Assembly: GCF_001975825.1 (NCBI RefSeq)
Contig: NZ_MTKN01000029.1
Location: 50,654-97,452 of the forward strand
DNA: 46,799 bases
DNA from: [Flexibacter] sp. ATCC 35208
Lineage (GTDB): Bacteria; Bacteroidota; Bacteroidia; Chitinophagales; Chitinophagaceae
Direction of reading: 5' to 3'
Of this stretch, positions 1 to 8,113 are shown piece by piece (positions within the stretch are counted from its first letter, which is position 1; every line of letters begins with the position of its first letter). The notes under the pieces are model-generated. The model searched no databases. It had not been told where the DNA came from and worked only from the letters and a program-made list of their open reading frames with translations. The translations under genes and the position numbers were made by a program.

Positions 1-41
1 GGCTTTCCTTTTACTTATGCCTTGTATAACATCTAGCGTTA

Positions 42-530
42 TCAGTTTCTAAATCTGCGGGGGCCTGGTCCACCCACATTTCTCAATTGTCTTTCTTTCA
101 GCTGCTGCAACAATACTTTCCTGAATTCTCTTTCTGACCTGAACACCGACCCTGCTTTATTTGCTGGCAGTACTTTCTGAAATTCCTTATCGTAATGGTT
201 TTTGATATCCAGCATACGCTGGTCATATTTTAATTCCTGATCCGGCGCACTGTTTCTTGCTTCAGTTTTATTTTCTTTAGCAGGGGTAGCACGGTTATTT
301 CTTTCTGCGATCAGGATCTCTACTTCTTTGGTATACTGGTTATACACCGGCCAGAACTTCTGGGCTTCGTCTGGTGTAAGGTCGAGCTTTTGAGCCAGGT
401 AAGCTATTTCCGCCGCCCGGATCTTGCTATTTATCTCAGCATCGCTGCCGCCACTTTGTGCCATACCCGGTGAGGGTCGACACAGAAGAGAAGTGATAAA
501 CAGTAAGCACAGTATGTAAAAATGTTTCAT
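42..530 (-). CDS. Spy/CpxP-like periplasmic protein
   Basis: The 162-residue product starts with a signal peptide (hydrophobic residues 4-18, likely cleavage after MAQ near residue 25). Residues 36-70 contain the motif LDLTPDEAQKFWPVYNQY, typical of the LTxxQ-like Spy/CpxP proteins that many Bacteroidota encode beside ECF sigma factors. The remainder is highly charged and predicted helical, with a basic C-terminus. It is the third gene of a minus-strand sigma-factor operon. Its ATG follows the TAA of the upstream gene with no base between, so translation is probably coupled. By family it would be a periplasmic chaperone or stress sensor. The specific function here is inferred from family and position only. 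Confidence 0.8.
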   Translation of the reverse strand: MKHFYILCLLFITSLLCRPSPGMAQSGGSDAEINSKIRAAEIAYLAQKLDLTPDEAQKFWPVYNQYTKEVEILIAERNNRATPAKENKTEARNSAPDQELKYDQRMLDIKNHYDKEFQKVLPANKAGSVFRSEREFRKVLLQQLKERQLRNVGGPGPRRFRN

Positions 531-1964
531 TTAATTTTTAATTGGACTTTCTTCTTTTAAAGAACCGGTGTTTTCCAGATAGCTTTCGATGTCTTCGGTA
601 GACAATCCACCCGGTAATGGTGAATTTTCTGTCGTCGTTTTAGTAGTCGCTGCGGTTGTTACTCCCATGAGGTCTTCTTTATCAAAAGCATCCATGTGAT
701 TTTGCAGGTACTCCAAAATTTCCTGATCACTTACATCTGATAAGCTGGCTTCGGCCAGGTTAATAACTGCCTTAGTAGCCGGATGTTGGGTGTTGCGCAT
801 ATAGAACAAACTGCTGGTACCTACGAGTGCAATCATACAGGCGGCGGCCGCCCATTTGTAGAACTGCATTCTGCGTGGGCGCATGTTCACCACTTTGGCC
901 GGTGCCTGTACAATAGTGCCTACCTGCGTATCCAGCTGGTCAAAGTAACCGGCTGGTACAGAGAAAGGCATTGCTTTTGGCAGGGAAGCCAGTAATGGAG
1001 AGATGTCAGCCAGTTCATCTGCTACTTCCTCATTTCTTACCTTTTGCATAACCTGGGCAGATAGCTGCTCAAAGTAATCTGCAGGCATAGAGAAAGGCGT
1101 GTGTCTGGTCAGCTCGGCAAAAGGAGATACACTTTCTGCTTCCTGGATCTGCAGGAGTAATTGGGCAGGGAACTGCTCTAAGTACCCTTCAGGCAGGGAG
1201 AAAGGCATTGCTTTTGGCAGGGTAGCCATTAATGGAGAGATAGCTGCCAGCTCAGTAGCGGCTTCTTCCATCTGAATTCTTTGCATCACCTGTGAGGATA
1301 GTTGCCCGAAGTATCCGTTTGGAGGAGGGGTAAGAGGAGATATCCGGGATATACCGGTCAATTCCGGGGCCAGCTCTTCGTTTACGAGTGCAATTATCCT
1401 TTGGTGTAGTTGCTCAAAATATCCTTTTGGTGGAGCAGAGAAAGGTACGTTCCGGGAAATACCCGTTAGCGCCGGTTCCTGCTCTTCATTTACATGTGCA
1501 AGAATTTGTTGTGACAGTTGCTCAAAATACCCTGCAGGCGGAGCGGTGAAAGGTAATTCTCTTGAAATACCAACCAGTTCGGGCTCCTGCTCTTCATTTA
1601 CAATTGCAAGTATCTGTTGGGATAGTTGCTCAAAATACCCGTTAGGCGGAGGGGTAAAAGGTAATTTCCGGGATACACCCGATAATTCCGGCTCCTGGAT
1701 ACGTGTAATGATTGACTGAGGTAACTGACCAAAATAACCGGATGGCACAGTCATCGGGAACGTTTTTGGTGCAGCAGCCAGCATGAGGGAGAGGCTTTGC
1801 AGCTCTTCCATCACATCCCCCTGACGCACTTTTCCAAGGATCATTGCTGGCAGGGACTCAAAGTAGCCCACCGGAACCCCTGACAGGGGCGCCTTTTGTG
1901 GCCATTGAGCGCCAGGAATAAGCTCCTGAAGTTCGTTCGCAATATCGTTGCCTTTGGGTATCAT
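531..1964 (-). CDS. Membrane protein with nine P-x-GYF-x-QL repeats, sigma-factor operon
   Basis: The 477-residue protein has no signal peptide. It has one predicted transmembrane segment near residues 370-390 (WAAAACMIALVGTSSLFYM), preceded by a basic stretch. The cytoplasmic N-terminal part consists of nine copies of a motif like PPxGYFEQL followed by an amphipathic helix; copies three to six are nearly identical units of about 36 residues. The C-terminal part after the membrane is Thr/Ser rich and acidic. Position between an ECF sigma factor and a Spy-like gene suggests an anti-sigma or sensor role. It lacks a recognisable zinc anti-sigma HxxxCxxC motif. Proteins with one or two GYF motifs are common next to Bacteroidota sigma factors; nine copies is unusual. 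Function is inferred. Confidence 0.75.
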   Translation of the reverse strand: MIPKGNDIANELQELIPGAQWPQKAPLSGVPVGYFESLPAMILGKVRQGDVMEELQSLSLMLAAAPKTFPMTVPSGYFGQLPQSIITRIQEPELSGVSRKLPFTPPPNGYFEQLSQQILAIVNEEQEPELVGISRELPFTAPPAGYFEQLSQQILAHVNEEQEPALTGISRNVPFSAPPKGYFEQLHQRIIALVNEELAPELTGISRISPLTPPPNGYFGQLSSQVMQRIQMEEAATELAAISPLMATLPKAMPFSLPEGYLEQFPAQLLLQIQEAESVSPFAELTRHTPFSMPADYFEQLSAQVMQKVRNEEVADELADISPLLASLPKAMPFSVPAGYFDQLDTQVGTIVQAPAKVVNMRPRRMQFYKWAAAACMIALVGTSSLFYMRNTQHPATKAVINLAEASLSDVSDQEILEYLQNHMDAFDKEDLMGVTTAATTKTTTENSPLPGGLSTEDIESYLENTGSLKEESPIKN

Positions 1965-2086
1965 CTCGGTATTTAGACGGCAAAAGATATGAATAGTTTA
2001 AAGACTGAAACGTTTCGTCTTCAAATATTTCAATTTCATCTCATAATTTAAGGATTTCACCCCAAAAATTAGCAAATGTCGCAATA

Positions 2087-2638
2087 TTAGCTGTTCTTGA
2101 TAAATTCTTCTATTTTTTTTACGGCGTGGTGGTAAGATGCTTTCAGTGCACCTTCTGAGGTATCCAGCACACGGCTCATTTCTTCATAGGGCATTTCGTC
2201 ATAGTATCGCAGGTTAAATACGATCCTTTGTTTTTCGGGTAATCCCAGAATTGCTCTCTGCAGTTTCCATTCCAATTTATTCGCGTCAAACTGACTATCA
2301 GCTTTAAGCGTATTGCTAAGTCCTGTTTCCACGTCGGACAGGGAGACGGAGGTATTTTTCTTTTGTTTTTCCAGGAATGTCAGGCATTCGTTGGTGGCTA
2401 TCTTATATAACCATGTATATAACTGGGCGTCTTCACGAAAGCCTTCCAGGTTCTTCCAAACTTTTACAAATATGTTTTGCAATACGTCGTTCGCGTCGTC
2501 ATGATCCAGCACCAACCGCCTTACATGCCAATATAAGCGCTCCTGATATTTCTGAATGATATACGTAAATCCCTTCTCCCTTGTGGCAGGATCTCTGTAC
2601 AAACTCAGCAATGTCTTATCATCCTGAATGATGGCCAT
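2087..2638 (-). CDS. RNA polymerase sigma factor, ECF (sigma-70 family)
   Basis: The 183-residue protein has the two-domain ECF layout. Region 2 lies at about residues 20-90 (YQERLYWHVRRLVLDHDDANDVLQNIFVKVW, then the TWLYKIATNECL stretch). Region 4 lies at about 125-180 (LPEKQRIVFNLRYYDEMPYEEMS, then a helix-turn-helix ending in ALKASYHHAVKKIEEF). Length and order match the family. It is the first gene of a minus-strand operon; the GYF-repeat membrane protein starts 123 bp downstream and the Spy-like gene follows directly. Such clusters usually respond to envelope stress, but the signal cannot be read from sequence. No clear self-promoter was found. Confidence 0.92.
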   Translation of the reverse strand: MAIIQDDKTLLSLYRDPATREKGFTYIIQKYQERLYWHVRRLVLDHDDANDVLQNIFVKVWKNLEGFREDAQLYTWLYKIATNECLTFLEKQKKNTSVSLSDVETGLSNTLKADSQFDANKLEWKLQRAILGLPEKQRIVFNLRYYDEMPYEEMSRVLDTSEGALKASYHHAVKKIEEFIKNS

Positions 2639-2736
2639 ACAAAGGTTAAATGGTTAAAGACTGGAATTTAATTAAAAACCATCTATTAAGACGTTTTTTT
2701 TACTGTAAAGTTTAATATTGATAAGAGATAAAAATA

Positions 2737-2763
2737 TAGGCTGACCATGTTATAGTCAGCCTA
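2737..2763 (-). terminator. Rho-independent terminator after the transketolase subunit
   Basis: A 9-bp stem (TAGGCTGAC with GTCAGCCTA) with a 9-base loop is followed on the minus strand by a T-rich run. It lies 30 bp past the stop codon of the transketolase gene. Confidence 0.6.
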
Positions 2764-2792
2764 CAGTCCAATAAAAAGTTGATGAATATCTC

Positions 2793-3758
2793 TTATTTAG
2801 CCTTCTTTCTGGCAATTGCTTTTTCAGCAGCAGCCACGATATGATCTGCATCCAGGCCATATTTCTTCAGCAGGTCTAAAGGTTTACCGCTTTCACCGAA
2901 GGTGTCTTCAGTACCTACATATTCGATAGGTACGACATGGTTACGTGCAGCTACCTGTGCGATGCTGTCGCCCAGACCACCGAGTACGTTGTGTTCTTCG
3001 GCAGTTACCGCACAACCGGTTTTTTTGATAGAAGCCAGTACAGCTGCTTCGTCCAGTGGCTTGATCGTGTGGATATTGATGATTTCCACGCTATAGCCTC
3101 TTTCTTCCAGTATCTTACCCGCTTCGATAGAGAGCCATACCATGTGACCACAAGCGAAGAGGGTTACGTCAGTACCTTCGTGCAGGATCTGCGCTTTACC
3201 TACTTCAAAAGTCTGATCTTCTGCAGTGAAGTTAGGCCATTTTGGACGGCCGAAACGCAGGTACACAGGACCTTCATATTCTGCAATCGCAATAGTGGCA
3301 GCTTTGGTCTGATTGAAATCGCAAGGTACGATCACTGTCATACCAGGCAGCATTTTCATCATTCCTATATCTTCGAGGATCTGGTGAGTAGCACCATCTT
3401 CACCCAGGGTTAAACCTGCGTGTGATGCACAGATCTTCACATTTTTGTCAGAATAAGCAACGGACTGACGGATCTGATCGTATACGCGTCCGGTTGAAAA
3501 GTTTGCAAACGTGGTAGTATAAGGGATTTTACCGCCAATAGTCATACCAGCAGCGATACCTATCATGTTGGCTTCTGCAATACCGACTTGTACAAAACGA
3601 TCCGGAAACTCCTTGATAAAGGCGTTCAGTTTCATAGAGCCCAGCAGATCGGCAGTCAGCGCCACTACATTTGGATTTCTACGACCTGCTTCCAGGATTC
3701 CTTCTCCAAATCCTGCGCGGGTTTCCTTCTCATTTAATGGTTTTATATCTTTTACCAT
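2793..3758 (-). CDS. Transketolase, C-terminal subunit
   Basis: The 321-residue protein corresponds to the pyrimidine-binding and C-terminal domains of transketolase. It begins with ETRAGFGEGILEAGR, contains LTADLLGSMK, the TIGGKIPYTTTFANF stretch and GLTLGEDGATHQILEDI, and ends with the C-terminal domain (VTAEEHNVLGGLGDSIA). A full transketolase is about 650 residues, so this is a half-enzyme that must pair with a separate thiamine-diphosphate-binding N-terminal subunit. That subunit is usually adjacent in split systems but is not in this window; the neighbours are galE upstream and the sigma factor downstream. It acts in the non-oxidative pentose phosphate pathway. A DXP-synthase-like role is less likely. 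Confidence 0.9.
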   Translation of the reverse strand: MVKDIKPLNEKETRAGFGEGILEAGRRNPNVVALTADLLGSMKLNAFIKEFPDRFVQVGIAEANMIGIAAGMTIGGKIPYTTTFANFSTGRVYDQIRQSVAYSDKNVKICASHAGLTLGEDGATHQILEDIGMMKMLPGMTVIVPCDFNQTKAATIAIAEYEGPVYLRFGRPKWPNFTAEDQTFEVGKAQILHEGTDVTLFACGHMVWLSIEAGKILEERGYSVEIINIHTIKPLDEAAVLASIKKTGCAVTAEEHNVLGGLGDSIAQVAARNHVVPIEYVGTEDTFGESGKPLDLLKKYGLDADHIVAAAEKAIARKKAK

Positions 3759-3832
3759 AGCCTTTGTTATAAGTATTTCGCCTCTAAAGTAATAAAAAAG
3801 ATGAGCATGTTATAGCTCTGTACTATTTTAAA

Positions 3833-3865
3833 AAAGTTTCATCCGCCTAAGGCGGATGAAACTTT
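3833..3865 (-). terminator. Strong hairpin terminator at the galE stop
   Basis: A perfect 15-bp inverted repeat (AAAGTTTCATCCGCC with its complement) has a 3-base loop and a T-run on the minus strand. The galE stop codon overlaps the outer arm. It separates galE from the downstream transketolase gene and could also work in the opposite direction. Confidence 0.88.
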
Positions 3866-4892
3866 AATTATTTAAAACCCTGTCTCTCAGCGCTACTTCC
3901 CACTGCCATGCAGTCCTCATCATATCCTCAATGCCTGTTTTAGGCTCCCATCCCAGCAGGGACTTAGCTTTTGTATTATTCGCATAAATCGCAATTACAT
4001 CTCCCGGACGACCTGGGCCCAGTTCGTAATTCAGCTTCACGCCTGAGATCTTTTCAAATGCCTTGATAGCTTCCAGTACGGTTACACCATTACCGGTACC
4101 CAGGTTGAAAACCTCGCAATTCGCCTTATTTTTCTTGTCGATCAGGTATTGCAATGCCCTGGTATGAGCGTTTGCGATATCCATTACATATATATAGTCA
4201 CGGATACAGCTACCATCGCGGGTATCATAATCATGACCAAATACAGTCAGCTTAGGAATTTTGCCAATTGCTGTCTGGGTGATCACAGGCACCAGGTTAT
4301 CTGGTCTACCCAGTGGCAGTTCACCGATCAGGGCAGAAGGGTGTGCACCAACCGGGTTAAAATAACGGAGCAGGATAGACTGTGTGCTGTTTACACGGCT
4401 ATAGTCTTCAATAATCTGTTCCCCCATTTGTTTGGTACGTGCATATGGTGATTGTGCTTCTCCCAGCGGGGTTTCTTCTACTACTGGCAGGGCGTTGGTA
4501 TTACCATACACAGAGCAGGAAGAAGAGAACACCATATTAGGAATGTTGAATTCCTTTACACATTTCAGTACATTAGTCAGTGAAGTGAGGTTGTTGTGGA
4601 AATATAACAGGGGCTCTGACACTGATTCTGGTACTGTTTTCAGGGCTGCGAAGTGAATGACACCTATGATGTCACGGTTTTCGTGGAATACGGCGTGGGT
4701 ATCTTCCAGGTTGCAGAGGTCAACTTTGTAATTGCGGACCTTTTTACCTGTGATTTTTTCTACGCCTTCCAGCAATTGTGTACTACTACGGATATTGCTG
4801 TCTACAGAGACTACGTCAAATCCATTATTTATCAGATCTACGATAGTATGAGAGCCAATATAGCCACAACCGCCGGTAACAAGAACCTTCAT
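3864..4892 (-). CDS. galE: UDP-glucose 4-epimerase
   Basis: The 342-residue protein is a short-chain dehydrogenase-fold epimerase. The NAD-binding Rossmann motif GGCGYIGSH is at residues 7-15. The catalytic region SSSCSVYG is at about 123-130, and the YxxxK pair is Y150/K154. Downstream landmarks typical of GalE are RYFNPVGAHPSALIGE and GTRDGSCIRDYIYV-like sequence. It interconverts UDP-glucose and UDP-galactose in the cytoplasm and so feeds surface polysaccharide synthesis, in keeping with rfbA immediately upstream on the same strand. Each gene has its own strong terminator, so they are probably separate transcription units. Length is normal. Confidence 0.95.
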   Translation of the reverse strand: MKVLVTGGCGYIGSHTIVDLINNGFDVVSVDSNIRSSTQLLEGVEKITGKKVRNYKVDLCNLEDTHAVFHENRDIIGVIHFAALKTVPESVSEPLLYFHNNLTSLTNVLKCVKEFNIPNMVFSSSCSVYGNTNALPVVEETPLGEAQSPYARTKQMGEQIIEDYSRVNSTQSILLRYFNPVGAHPSALIGELPLGRPDNLVPVITQTAIGKIPKLTVFGHDYDTRDGSCIRDYIYVMDIANAHTRALQYLIDKKNKANCEVFNLGTGNGVTVLEAIKAFEKISGVKLNYELGPGRPGDVIAIYANNTKAKSLLGWEPKTGIEDMMRTAWQWEVALRDRVLNN

Positions 4893-5000
4893 ATGATTTG
4901 TTTTTTAGAGTTGGTATCAAAGTAACAAAAAGCGAATTACGAATTTATGTCGTAAATACCATATTCTCAAAATATTGGTCAGCCAGGAACAGCTTATCAC

Positions 5001-5039
5001 AAAAAATCGCTTCTACCCTGGCGGCAAAAGCGATTTTTT
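5001..5039 (-). terminator. Bidirectional-type terminator after rfbA
   Basis: A 12-bp inverted repeat (AAAAAATCGCTT with AAGCGATTTTTT) encloses a 15-base loop and gives T-runs on both strands. It lies 19 bp past the rfbA stop. A hairpin with the same arm core occurs downstream of uvrA at 37164-37200. Confidence 0.8.
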
Positions 5040-5057
5040 GGTGTATGGATCTCAATA

Positions 5058-5921
5058 TTATTGTTTCAGCAATGACTCCAGGTAGTTGCCATAACCGCTC
5101 TTCAGCAGTGGAGCCGCCAGTTTGTGTAACTGATCTATGTCAATGAATCCCTGTCTGAAAGCGATTTCTTCGATACAGGCGATCTTGATCCCCTGCCGCT
5201 GTTCTATCACCTGTACGAACTGGGAAGCCTGCATCATGGAGTCGAAGGTACCCGTATCCAGCCATGCGGTACCGCGTGGTAAGATAGATACTTTCAGTCT
5301 GCCAGCCTCCAGGTAGGCTTTGTTTACATCGGTGATCTCGTATTCACCACGTGCACTTGGTTTCAGGTTAGCAGCAATCTCCACCACAGTATTGTCATAA
5401 AAGTACAAACCAGGTACGGCATAGTTGCTCTTGGGCTTAGCAGGTTTCTCTTCGATAGATACCGCCTTCATTTTGCCATCGAACTCCACTACACCATATC
5501 TTTCCGGATCTGATACCTGGTAGGCATATACGATACCTCCCTGTGGATTCACATTGTTGGCCAGCTGTGTACCAAGACCTGCGCCATAAAATATATTATC
5601 TCCCAATACCAGGGCGACATTGTCATTCCCGATGAAGTCTTTGCCAATCACAAATGCCTGTGCCAGACCATTTGGTTCCGGTTGTTCAGCATAAGAAATA
5701 TCCAGTCCCAACTGCTTGCCGTCGTTAAAGAGCCGCTTGAAAGCAGGCAGGTCATGAGGCGTTGAAATAATCAGGATCTCTCTGATACCAGCCAACATCA
5801 GCGTAGACAGTGGATAGTAGATCATCGGTTTATCATACACCGGCATGATCTGCTTACTGATAGCATAAGTAATGGGGTGTAAACGCGTGCCGGAGCCCCC
5901 GGCTAAGATAATACCTTTCAT
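5058..5921 (-). CDS. rfbA: Glucose-1-phosphate thymidylyltransferase
   Basis: The 287-residue protein makes dTDP-glucose from glucose-1-phosphate and dTTP, the first step of dTDP-L-rhamnose synthesis. The nucleotide-binding motif GGSGTRLHPIT begins at residue 8, followed by SKQIMPVYDKPMIYYPLS. VLGDNIFYG gives the metal and sugar-phosphate loop, EEKPAKPKSNYAVPGLYFY is characteristic, and RGTAWLDTGT matches the C-terminal part. Length is typical of RmlA. The rest of the rml pathway (rfbB, rfbC, rfbD) is not in this window. A CAAAAATA (TATTTTTG on the minus strand) at 6014-6021 could be its -7 promoter element about 90 bp upstream. Confidence 0.95.
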   Translation of the reverse strand: MKGIILAGGSGTRLHPITYAISKQIMPVYDKPMIYYPLSTLMLAGIREILIISTPHDLPAFKRLFNDGKQLGLDISYAEQPEPNGLAQAFVIGKDFIGNDNVALVLGDNIFYGAGLGTQLANNVNPQGGIVYAYQVSDPERYGVVEFDGKMKAVSIEEKPAKPKSNYAVPGLYFYDNTVVEIAANLKPSARGEYEITDVNKAYLEAGRLKVSILPRGTAWLDTGTFDSMMQASQFVQVIEQRQGIKIACIEEIAFRQGFIDIDQLHKLAAPLLKSGYGNYLESLLKQ

Positions 5922-6072
5922 TGTGGTTTATTATATGATAAACAATTATCAATACACCATTACAATAATGGCCTCATTGATGTAATAGGATACTGGGTTT
6001 TCCAAAAGCCTTACAAAAATAGGTGGATGGGGGGGAAAAAAAAGCGGCATCGGGAAAAATATCAATAAAAAA

Positions 6073-6112
6073 AGCCGGCGTGAGTATAACTTCCGTATTA
6101 CTCACGCCGGCT
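6073..6112 (-). terminator. Terminator after the PiT gene
   Basis: A perfect 14-bp stem (AGCCGGCGTGAGTA with TACTCACGCCGGCT) and 12-base loop are followed on the minus strand by seven T residues. It lies 24 bp beyond the PiT stop codon. Confidence 0.88.
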
Positions 6113-6135
6113 GGCTATATAGATCCTAAGATCGT

Positions 6136-7140
6136 TTAAATAAAGAGATTCACGATAAAATACACGGCAGCAGCCAGTAAAGCACTGATCGGAATAGTCA
6201 GGATCCATGCCCAAAGCAGGCTCACTGTTACCCCCCAGCGTACTGCTGAAAGACGTTTGGTAGCACCTACCCCGATAATAGAACCGGTAATTGTGTGTGT
6301 GGTACTTACAGGAATGGCCAGTGCTTCAGTAAGGTAAAGCGTAATGGCGCCTGCGGTTTCAGCGGCTACACCTTCCAGCGGAGTCACTTTGGTAATGCGG
6401 GACCCCATTGTCTTTACAATTTTCCAGCCACCACTCATGGTACCTAAACCAATTGCAGCGAAACACGAGAACGGTACCCAGTTCGGTATATGCATGAGGT
6501 CAGGGATAATACCATGTGCTACCAGGGCAGCAGCGATGATACCCATTACCTTTTGAGCATCATTACCACCATGGGCAAGGCTCAGGGCACCAGAAGATAC
6601 CAGCTGAAGGCGTTTGAACCAGCTTTCTGCCCTATATGGGTTTGCCTTGCGACAAACATTCATAATTATGATCGTGATCACAAAGGCGACGGCCATCCCT
6701 ATAAAGGGCGCCAGCACAATGAAGTAAATGATAGGCATTACCTTACCATAGTTGATCACGTCAAAGTTACCATGAGCAGCAGCAACGGCAGAGCCAATAA
6801 AGCCACCAATCAGGGTATGGGAAGAACTGGATGGAATACCATACCACCAGGTCAGCAGGTTCCATACAATCGCCGCTACCAGTCCGGAGAAGATCACTTT
6901 CAGGGTGATAAACTGCTCAAATACTGATTTAGCAATGGTATTACCTACCTTAAATTCCCCGTAAACGTACTTTGAGATAAAAAAAGCAGCAAAGTTGAAT
7001 ATAGCAGCCCACAATACGGCTTGAAACGGAGTCAGCACTTTTGTGGAAACGATTGTAGCTATAGAGTTGGCAGCATCATGAAACCCGTTGATAAAGTCAA
7101 AGATGAACGCCAGTATAATAATTGTGACAAGTAAGGCCAT
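6136..7140 (-). CDS. PiT-family inorganic phosphate transporter
   Basis: The 334-residue protein is an inner-membrane permease with roughly ten hydrophobic segments. The two duplicated PiT signatures are visible: DFINGFHDAANSIATIVSTK near the N-terminus and SLAHGGNDAQKVMGI in the second half. It takes up metal-phosphate complexes coupled to the proton motive force. It lies 39 bp downstream of a DUF47 gene, the usual DUF47-PiT operon. A Pho-box-like array lies in the same upstream intergenic region but points the other way. The bacterial short PiT type lacks the large central loop found in E. coli PitA, which fits the 334-residue length. Confidence 0.93.
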   Translation of the reverse strand: MALLVTIIILAFIFDFINGFHDAANSIATIVSTKVLTPFQAVLWAAIFNFAAFFISKYVYGEFKVGNTIAKSVFEQFITLKVIFSGLVAAIVWNLLTWWYGIPSSSSHTLIGGFIGSAVAAAHGNFDVINYGKVMPIIYFIVLAPFIGMAVAFVITIIIMNVCRKANPYRAESWFKRLQLVSSGALSLAHGGNDAQKVMGIIAAALVAHGIIPDLMHIPNWVPFSCFAAIGLGTMSGGWKIVKTMGSRITKVTPLEGVAAETAGAITLYLTEALAIPVSTTHTITGSIIGVGATKRLSAVRWGVTVSLLWAWILTIPISALLAAAVYFIVNLFI

Positions 7141-7179
7141 TAGAATACAGTTTGCATTGAGCCATTAAGGACCGGGCGA

Positions 7180-7833
7180 CTATGCATATTTAATAATGAT
7201 AGATTCGATCACGTTGGCGCAGTCTTCGCATTTATCGGTAGCGATTTCCAGTGCCTGATACAATTCACGCATTTTCAGCAGCTCGCCTGCATTGTTGGAT
7301 TCTTTCTCGAACAGGTCAGCGATGGCCATATCATAGATATCATCAGCATGGTTTTCCAGGCTGTTGATCCTTACACAGGCATCTGTGATATTACGCATGT
7401 TAGACATGGTTCTCAGTTCAGGGATCGCCTTGTGCAACTCTACGCAACCCTGGTAGATCAGGTCTGCCAGTTTACGAACGCTATCGCTGATTTCTACCAC
7501 TTTATACAGATCTAAACGTTTGGCAGAGCCATGAATATAATCTGCTACGTCATCCAGCGTAGATGCCAGGTGGTGAATATCTTCACGGTCAAAAGGGGTG
7601 ATGAAGTTCTGGCCCAGTTCTACGAATATGCGATGGGTAAAATCGTCGTTCTTATGCTCCAGTCTTTCGATCAGGTGCGTCTTATCCTTTCTTACAGCAG
7701 GGTCTGTAGAATTTACCAGTTCTATCAATACTTTTCCCATTTCCACCAGATTGGCAGCTACATCCTCAAATAATGAATAGAATACCCTGTCCTTAGGAAT
7801 AAACAATTTAACAAAGGAATTAAAGCCTCCCAT
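7180..7833 (-). CDS. DUF47 (PhoU-like) phosphate transport regulator
   Basis: The 217-residue all-helical protein begins with FNSFVKLFIPKDRVFYSLFED, the standard DUF47 start, and continues with long amphipathic helices (HLIERLEHKNDDFTHRIFVEL, LDDVADYIHGSAKRLDLYK). DUF47 proteins are distant PhoU relatives nearly always paired with PiT permeases and thought to modulate them. It is the first gene of the DUF47-PiT operon, with 39 bp to the permease. A good TTG-N21-TATTTTTG promoter lies 25 bp upstream. Confidence 0.92.
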   Translation of the reverse strand: MGGFNSFVKLFIPKDRVFYSLFEDVAANLVEMGKVLIELVNSTDPAVRKDKTHLIERLEHKNDDFTHRIFVELGQNFITPFDREDIHHLASTLDDVADYIHGSAKRLDLYKVVEISDSVRKLADLIYQGCVELHKAIPELRTMSNMRNITDACVRINSLENHADDIYDMAIADLFEKESNNAGELLKMRELYQALEIATDKCEDCANVIESIIIKYA

Positions 7834-7857
7834 ACGCTATATAGTTTGAATTTGGCG

Positions 7858-7889
7858 CAAAAATAGCTCTCCGCAACCAATACCTCCAA
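7858..7889 (-). promoter_or_regulatory. Promoter of the DUF47-PiT operon
   Basis: On the minus strand, TTG (7889-7887) and TATTTTTG (7865-7858) are separated by 21 bp, matching the Bacteroidota -33/-7 consensus. The -7 element ends 25 bp before the DUF47 start codon. Confidence 0.6.
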
Positions 7890-7902
7890 GAAATAATTTT
7901 TC

Positions 7903-7958
7903 TTAATGATTCCTTAACACTGTATTAATATAAAAGTAATATAGCAATTTTTTCTTTG
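7903..7958 (+). promoter_or_regulatory. Pho-box-like promoter, PlcP-like gene
   Basis: Four direct repeats start at 7903 (TTAATG), 7914 (TTAACA), 7925 (TTAATA) and 7936 (GTAATA), spaced exactly 11 bp. Fifteen bases after the start of the last repeat begins TTTCTTTG (7951-7958), one mismatch from the TAnnTTTG -7 element. The direction is toward the metallophosphoesterase. An 11-bp period of TTAACA-like units is the recognised architecture of PhoP/PhoB binding sites; assignment to a PhoB protein here is inference. Confidence 0.65.
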
Positions 7959-8113
7959 TATTGTTAAAACCTGCAGTGTACGAGCCTGGTTTTCAAGGAT
8001 GATTTTATCCGGAAAAGGCCCAGCGCAGGGGCAAAATACACCTACAGCGAGCGAACACTATTTATCACCATTAGAAACAACGAATCCGGCTTTCCGGTTC
8101 ACCAGCGTAAACA

